Below, one piece after another: positions 18,731-24,500 of a DNA stretch of 24,500 nt. The notes below the pieces were generated by a model. The model was not told the DNA's origin. It did not search any database and was given only the letters and a program-made list of their open reading frames with translations. The stretch's first letter is position 1. Every line of letters begins with the position of its first letter. Position numbers and translations under genes: made by a program. Source of the DNA: Chromera velia. Lineage: Eukaryota; Sar; Chromeraceae. Location: the NCBI GenBank assembly GCA_018398765.1, contig JAHBMJ010001915.1:1-24500 (forward strand). Reading direction: 5' to 3'.

Positions 18731-20036
18731 CGATCCGTCGCAGTTTGTGCCGGTACTCCATGCACTAGACATGCGTATTCCTGCCGCGGATCCTGCGCTC
18801 TGCTGTGCCAAAAGCTGCGGGCGAACAGAATGTAATGAGAATTTGGGCCAGCTCAGAATCGACAGGGGGAAGTGACTGCACAGCAGTGCATAGTGAGATG
18901 ATCATAGCGATCGAAGGCATAGAATTAAGACTAAATCTCACCTCCTGCATCTCCCGCCGTCTCCTTCCACACATGATCACAGATCGACTTCTCTAGGTGC
19001 AAGACGGCCTTTAGTCCGACATAATCGGACCATTGTGCTAGGCAGGCAGACGACTGGACCAGAAAAACCAAGCTCATCACATTTATGGTGCAAAGCTATG
19101 GCTGCTATGCGGAGCTTGAGCAAAATTCTATGATCGATCAGCAAGGGAGGTGCCAGAGTTTGGCCCGCGGAAGTCCTGAGTTCGATCTCCAGCAAGGTGT
19201 TTTTTTGTTTGGAAAGCTGTGAGGGCCCTGGCATGAACGGTTACATTTTGGATCATAGCGCACGGTCTACGAAACCGTTTTCAAATTTTTTGATACCGTT
19301 GTGCTGTGCAAAATTTTCTGCGTCGGATGGTACATTCCGTTTTGTTCTATCGTTTATGGTTCGCGAGAAAATGTTATAACCCCCATGTTTGCTCGGAGGC
19401 ACTTGACTCGTGATTTTGAGACCCCGCCCTTCTGGGCCCGCGGTGGGGCGCCGGGCAGGGGGAACCTGCAAAAGATGACATCCCCTAACCCCCCGGCGTC
19501 CATCGAGTAAAAAATGTATGGGCAGTACGTCCAATTAAAGCCCCCATCAACTATACCACGCGCCGCCGCTTTCGTGCTCGTGAAATTCTCGTTTCAGGCC
19601 TACAGAGGCTGGTCCGTTCGTGATGTTACGCTGGTACCTCCCCTTTTAAGAGGTGTTTCCCACGATCGCCGGCTTGGAGGCCACGCGTATGGAAAGTGTA
19701 CATCAATCAGAGTACCCGTCCAGGGGCAGTATTGAACATCCAACCATGCCGCGTGGTAGGCTTTGCTCCACTTAAGCCTAATGGGAACAGAGACCTTTCG
19801 CTTTGCACCAACCGGCCGGGTGGCACGCAGCGCTCTCGTGAGAGCCTTTCCCTATCTCCAGTCATGCACTTGTCGTTTGCGACTCTTAGCACTTGACACC
19901 CTAGCGAAGCGTGTCTGATCATCTCTGAATCAAGGTCAGTCGATCACTTGTCGTCACCAGACTGAGTCGCGAGGCTGCCACCAGCTGTATACAGCTGAGT
20001 CATGCTACCAACGTAAGCCACAACGTCCATCGGTCT
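18731..20036. other. No supportable gene
   Basis: A B-box-like GAGTTCGATCTCC lies near 19179-19191 with a TGCCAGAGTTTGG word about 25 bases upstream. This recalls a decayed tRNA-derived SINE head, but no tRNA folds. A GTCCGA/TCGGAC hairpin is at about 19015-19031. A minus-strand frame at 19253-19534 ends with a protein-like stretch but starts at TTG and is unrecognised. Confidence 0.4.
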
Positions 20037-20240
20037 TTACCAGTCTTCGCACTCATCGAAAGCCATGTATAGACGCTCACAGATCAATTTCATGTGCTTT
20101 TTGCGTTTTTCTCTAGTTTTTCTTGGATAAAGCTTCATGATCATACACATTCGAGTCTGGTGTTGGAGTTCTGCATATTCCTTTTCCTGCTTTTTCCATT
20201 TCTCCCACATTTTGATGTTAATTGTCTGACTTACCGGCAT
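20037..20240 (-). CDS. Small Lys-rich orphan protein overlapping the ORF upstream
   Basis: 67 residues from ATG 20240-20238 to TAA. It is highly charged, with an amphipathic look (MWEKWKKQEKEYAEL). Its first 23 bases overlap the 3' end of the larger minus-strand frame in a different register. A donor-like GTAAGT sits at its third to fourth codons, so this could alternatively be intron or part of a spliced extension of that frame. Confidence 0.35.
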   Translation of the reverse strand: MPVSQTINIKMWEKWKKQEKEYAELQHQTRMCMIMKLYPRKTREKRKKHMKLICERLYMAFDECEDW

Positions 20241-21906
20241 GGTCTCCGGGAGGACAGTCAGGCGATATTTGATCGTGCGCGGCTATAAACGTCCACGTCC
20301 CTCCATTCCCTTGGATTATGCTTCTCTTCAGTAAGTTTGCAAACTGGGTGGGATGAGAAATAAAATTTAAGTTTTGGAGGAGCTGCCGGATCTCCGCATT
20401 CCTTTTGAGAAAAAAAAAAGGAGAAAGATCGCAGAAACTTGATGTGTGCATCAGATTGTCCGAATTGACTTTTAGCGGGTGCAGTAAAAAACTAAGTGCC
20501 TTCTCTATCCTTGGACACAATTCATCTTTAAGGTCCCTCCCAATGGTTTCGAGACGGTTGTCTTGGATCCAAAATCTCGTGCCTCCGGCAGTGCATCGTG
20601 TGATCCGCTAGAATTCCCAGGGATCAACGTGTGTGTCTCTGTTGTTGATGGATTTCCACGTATAAGATTGCATTAAGGTTGGAATGTACGCAATGTTTGG
20701 GTGTCGAACTCCGTACGCATTAGAAAAAACACCTCCATTTAGGGTCAAGAGGTCTTTGAGTAGAAAAAGTGCTAAAGGCAGCCCGTTGTCGTGGTCCAGA
20801 GCATTCAATAAGTGCTTTACGTCGAAGTCAACTGGCTTAACGGCAGTGTAGCTCGGCATCTTGCTCCGCAGCGCGTTTATGACTGCCTCTTTCTCCGTCA
20901 GGTCAAGTTTGGACATAGAAGTATGCCAGTCTGGCTGCTCATCTTCAGATGTCTGATACAGCAGACGATATACGCCTCCCCTGTTAGTGAGATAGGATAA
21001 CTTCCGCTGCAGTAATGAGTCGCTTTCTTGTGACACGTACTCACACAGCATCTCTTCTTTTGTCTGCTGCAGGTGCTCGATGGGAGACGGCATCACTGTG
21101 GCATTGTCCGTGATAACCGGTAAGCCGAGCTCCTCTGTCCAAGTCCCAATTAGGCCTCTTACACTCTTGCGGGGCCGTGTCGGAATGAATTCGATTTTTT
21201 TTTTGCGATGGGCTGGCGGTACGGCCAAAACTGGATCAGACTTCCAGCTGCTCTCCGTTTTTATTTCAGTTTCTTCTTGGAATGCCGATGACACTAGGCT
21301 TCTTGGTATCGTGTCTCCTATTTGTTCGATAAGGGAAGACTGTCTGAAATGAAGTGCCGCCATCGGATCATCTAGACCTCTGCTTGCAGTATCGTTGGCA
21401 ATGCTAAGAAAAGGCAATTCATTGAGGCCCTCAACCACTTCTGCTGCTGCTGTCATGTCTTTTTTGCAAACTTCATGGCCCCTTCCTTCTTGACTCAAGC
21501 GTGAAGTTCCTTCAGTCTGATGAACAGGCCGGCCCGCTTTAAAAGAACAGACTGCTTGTTCTATCGTATCGACGTGGTGATGTCTTTCGGATCTCTTATC
21601 TGCTTTTCCTTCAGGTAGCACTTCAGGCTGCTCCGTTGCCGCCACCGCCAAAGAAGGCCCTCTTTTTGGAAGGCCCGAGTTGTCGTCGGCCGGCATGTTG
21701 TGATCGTCTTCCCTGCTGGACGGTAAAAGGTCTGGTACTGCTTCGTTATCTTCTCTTTCTATGCTGAAAGAAATTCCCCGTGAAACGATGTCCTCCTCAA
21801 CGGCTCTGGACGATGTTTGCAGAAAGGCATTCGAGTCGTTATCGGTGTCCGTCTGAATTTCTGCGTCTTTTGTGCATGGTTTTTCGGTTTGCGTTCCTGC
21901 CTCCAT
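20218..21906 (-). CDS. Orphan protein of ~560 residues, one in-frame TAG
   Basis: ATG at 21906-21904, open to TAG at 20610-20608 (432 residues). The same frame then runs on to TAA at 20218, with 129 more protein-like residues (FWIQDNRLETIGRDL, then LLQNLNFISHPTQF). The N-terminal 200 residues are acidic and low-complexity, with TQTE and IQTD words. A basic patch KKKIEFIPTRPRK lies near residue 236. The remainder is a globular-looking Leu-rich region (HLLNALDHDNGLPLALFLL). No domain was recognised. Either the gene is newly inactivated by TAG, TAG is read through, or a short intron spans it. The 21-base GT-to-TAG stretch just before it is in phase but improbably short. Confidence 0.5.
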
Positions 21907-22077
21907 GGTAAGAGAGACAGTCGGTAGCAGAATGAGCTTCAGGAGGTTGTTGGTGTCCGCTCCTCTATCAGCTGTTGTTGGTCTCCTATCCCCACCTTGA
22001 GGCGACGTCGTCGTCTGGCAGCTTTCTGTCTTTTTCTTTCTATAAGCTGTATTACTAAAGGTAACTACCGATGTAGC

Positions 22078-22554
22078 TTAAGTGTCCTTCTCTGCTGGCA
22101 CTGCAGGAGCACCGTACGATGACCGCGACGGCACTCTACGTGGAAGAGGCTCCAAGGGTCGCCTGTCGTTCTTGGAGAAAACGACCGTAACTGTCTCGCC
22201 CATTGGCTCGGGAGGAGAAACCCTGGGTGCCAGAGGAGCTGGAGCTTCTTCAGTCCGCTGCTGTTGCTGCAGACATTGTGAAAGCATATCCTGCACTCGC
22301 TGCAGAACCTCATCTTTGAGGTCAGTCATCTGCTTTTGCGTTTTGACCATGTTATTTTGGTTTTCAAGCAGTTGGATCAGTCTCTAGTTTTTCTCGCAAA
22401 GCTCTTTCTCGAGGTCTTCATGCCTCTGCGGGCACGATCAAAGATGTTGGTTGAGATACCTGGAGTCCTTACACAGTGACTGTCTGCTACAGTGTTGGCA
22501 TACGCTGAACTGGGCCAACGGAGTTGTCGCAATCGCCACTGCTGCTGCACTCAT
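22078..22554 (-). pseudogene. Cys/His-rich plus coiled-coil reading frame with two stops
   Basis: From ATG 22554-22552 one frame runs 158 codons to TAA at 22078, interrupted by TGA (22440-22438) and TAG (22386-22384). The N-terminal part has C-x2-C at residues 19 and 22, then C28, H37, C41 and H45, which suggests a zinc-binding module. Next comes a heptad-like coiled coil (LIQLLENQNNMVKTQ onward, with a Gln run) and a Pro-rich tail. Sequence character is continuous across both stops, so the frame was once intact or is decoded unusually. The first clear ATG after the stops is at 22350, giving 90 residues. It lies 171 bases upstream of the ~560-residue frame on the same strand. The family is unknown. 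Confidence 0.4.
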
Positions 22555-22624
22555 CGTTTTATTCCTTTTTTTCTCATGGCTCCGTCATGTCTTTAGATCA
22601 AAAATGCACGTACAGGGCCTCAGC

Positions 22625-22990
22625 TTGTAGACCCGCCCCCCCTGCCACATAGATCTTCCAAAGACCCTTGCTAGACACCCCCTCCAGCCTGCCGCACAGA
22701 TCTTCCGAAGAAACACGTTGGCGCCTGCCCAGACGCACCCTAGATCTCTACAGGACTCCCCTCCTTCAACGTTCCTCGCCAGCTCTTCTCTGCACGCTAC
22801 CCAACGTTGCCCATCATGTAGGGCTTTCATTGATCCCCCAATGTTGCCCACCAGACCTTCTCCCAATGCTGCCTACCATACAGATCTTGTCGATGCAGTT
22901 GCCTACCAGACCTAGACCCCCACAACGTTCAACTTGCCCGCCAGATCTTCTGCAAACCCCCCAGGTTGCCTGCCCAACGTTCGTATTTTC
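22625..22990. repeat. Degenerate ~25-37-bp minisatellite
   Basis: About ten imperfect units are built on TTGCC, CACCAGATCTTC and CCCCCAACG words (for example near 22800, 22850, 22885, 22930 and 22970). Frames here on both strands are repeat artefacts. Confidence 0.6.
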
Positions 22991-23099
22991 AAACTCCTGG
23001 CTTTTCCCATCAAGATCAGAGCGGCAGCTGCCTTTTACCGCGCTGCTCATCAATCAAAAGACCAAATGCAAGAAAGAAGTCTTCTGTGTTTTTGGTTTG

Positions 23100-23330
23100 C
23101 AGGTGTGGAGGTCCTGGTTGAGGCGCAAGTGGGATATAGAGTTGGGGACTGGAGTGCAGAGTGGGAGTTGAGGGTTCAGCAGGAGCGGGATGCACAGCGG
23201 AGGCTGGGTGTTGAGCGCAAGTGGGGTACAGGGTTTGGGACCGGGCTGCAGACTCTGAGTAGGGTCGGGGTACAAAGTGAGAGTGGGGTATAAGGAAGCA
23301 GCGGGTATGTAAAGCGGAAGTGGGACACGT
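23100..23330. repeat. G-rich degenerate tandem repeat
   Basis: GCGCAAGTGGG occurs at about 23123 and 23215, with shorter GTGGGGTAnA-type words throughout. The minus-strand translation shows a Pro/Leu-rich period of about 12 residues, which I read as the repeat and not as a gene. Confidence 0.55.
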
Positions 23331-24500
23331 TGACGGGATTTCACTAGGTCTGTCTTCTTCGTAAACTAAGTCTGAAGTGGTCCAGAAAATGCTAAGGTTG
23401 TTGCGTGTCTATTCCGATCGAAGGTCGTGCATGGACAGTTTTAGCGTCTCTGCATACATGCATCCCGCCCTTCTGCTTGTTTCAAAAATTGCAGGTCTGC
23501 CGCAGCACAGTTAAGGAAGGCCGTGCCGAGGTCCAACAACTGTGTGTTAACAGCTGCATGTCATGAACGCCTGTGCCGCAACGACTGCGCCAAATCTCCG
23601 AGGTACGTCTCATGTTCAGTGCTTGCCTTCGTACTATGTATGCTTCCCGGGTACGCACCTGGATACGCACCTGGGTATACACCCGGGCGTGCACCTGGGT
23701 AGACAGACACTCTTTGGTGGGCCCGTTCAGTTTTGCTCTCTTGAGTCGTCGGGTGCCGTCCGCTTCCACTCGTTTTTTTGGATGTGGTGCGAAGCCTTCG
23801 GTCTCTTTCACTCGGCATGCTCTATGCCGAGACCCTGCAGGCATGCATGCTGACCGATCGAGACCTTGCGCTTTCTGTCTCCAGATCTTGTTTGCAGGGG
23901 TCCGGCAGAAGAGGGATGTGTCAGGTCCCTCTCTTTTACGCTTTTTCCCCTCTCCAAGCCTTGGCTCGTTTTTGTCCTGCTCCTCTCGAACCGTCTGTAT
24001 TCGTTCTTTCTGGCCCGTCATGGTGCTGATGCATTCGATTCCGCCCTTTTGATCCTCCGGGAATTCCATGCGATCGGGGTCTTATGGAGATCCCCTGTGA
24101 GATGCTTACAGCTGAAGGCATTTCGGAGGTGCCGGCGGGTGCTTGAAAGGAGTCGAAGGGGGTATCTGCAAGCCATGCACAGGGTACATCGGCCAGCGGC
24201 CGGGAGACCTTTGCGTCTTCCTCACCCCCATTTCTTTCGGCGCGTGTCGAGACTCGAGCTTTCTGGCTCTTAGACTGCACTCCGTCTCTCGTTTACCTGC
24301 TTACAGGTCTCAAGCACCATCTGGCTGGGCATGATGGCTGAGCTGCAGAATACGGTGAATCGGCGGCTGTCTCCGCTAGGTTGTGCGCTCTCGCAGTGCG
24401 CCGGTTTTCTGATTTGCTAGTTTGAGTCGAGGCTGCAGTCATCTGCAGTTCCCAGTGTGCCCTTCCCCTTGGCACCTAAAGGCGCACGTACTCCCTCTTG
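23331..24500. other. No supportable gene at the right end
   Basis: Frames of up to 195 codons exist on both strands (for example 23482-24069, -), but none shows a recognisable domain, and overlapping frames are equally long. A gene split by the window end cannot be excluded. Confidence 0.4.
23649..23708. repeat. 12-bp tandem repeat
   Basis: GGGTACGCACCT at 23649 is followed by close copies at 23661, 23673 and 23685, with a partial at 23697. On the minus strand it would encode an A-Y-P-G repeat. Confidence 0.8.

Noticed and set aside
19253-19534. 93-codon minus-strand frame with a protein-like end
   Set aside because: It has no ATG (starts TTG), no family and no splice partner. It might be a repeat-borne fragment, but it cannot be supported.
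23482-24069. 195-codon minus-strand frame
   Set aside because: It crosses the 12-bp tandem repeat, competes with similar plus-strand frames and shows no domain.

Overview
This window looks like nuclear DNA from an intron-bearing eukaryotic microbe. The signs are a long multi-exon gene with GT-AG introns, many simple-sequence repeats, tandem minisatellites, AT-rich islands and retroelement-like repeats. No ribosome binding sites, operons or rRNA genes are seen. A protist or alga such as a chromerid or other alveolate would fit, but that is a guess from style and no marker gene proves it. All calls were made by eye.

Layout. 1-1156: no supportable gene. 1157-1549 (-): small single-exon gene for a COX16-like mitochondrial cytochrome oxidase assembly protein. 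1949-3260: complex repeats and an AT-rich island, possibly one non-autonomous element. 3530-9078 (-): the best gene, a CC2D1/Lgd-family protein of about 875 residues in eleven exons, with all ten introns in phase 0. 9311-10600: a short inverted-repeat element, an AT-rich island and sequence without a gene. 10603-10820: long CA microsatellite.

11306-17724 is the most unusual part. It holds two head-to-tail, divergent elements (E1, 11306-14711; E2, 14741-17724). Each is bounded by its own pair of near-identical direct repeats of about 220 or 249 bp. Read on the minus strand, each has the order of an LTR retrotransposon: repeat, a primer-binding-site-like sequence resembling the complement of initiator-Met tRNA, coding relics, a polypurine tract, repeat. 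No reverse transcriptase, integrase or protease was recognised. Each instead carries an unfamiliar short ORF (53 or 57 codons) followed by a longer Lys/Arg-rich reading frame with stops or frame changes. Both sit in TCCA/TCTA microsatellite DNA.

17725-18730 is pyrimidine-rich tandem repeat. 20037-22554 (-) holds three unfamiliar, closely packed reading frames. One encodes about 560 residues broken by one TAG. One is a Cys/His-rich plus coiled-coil frame broken by TGA and TAG. They are either a decaying gene or element, or use readthrough or splicing that I cannot see. 22625-23700 is minisatellite-rich. The last 800 bases hold no gene I can defend.

The genes do not form a pathway. COX16-like (mitochondrial respiratory assembly) and CC2D1-like (ESCRT-III/endosomal) are independent housekeeping-type genes, followed by about 15 kb of repeat- and element-rich DNA.
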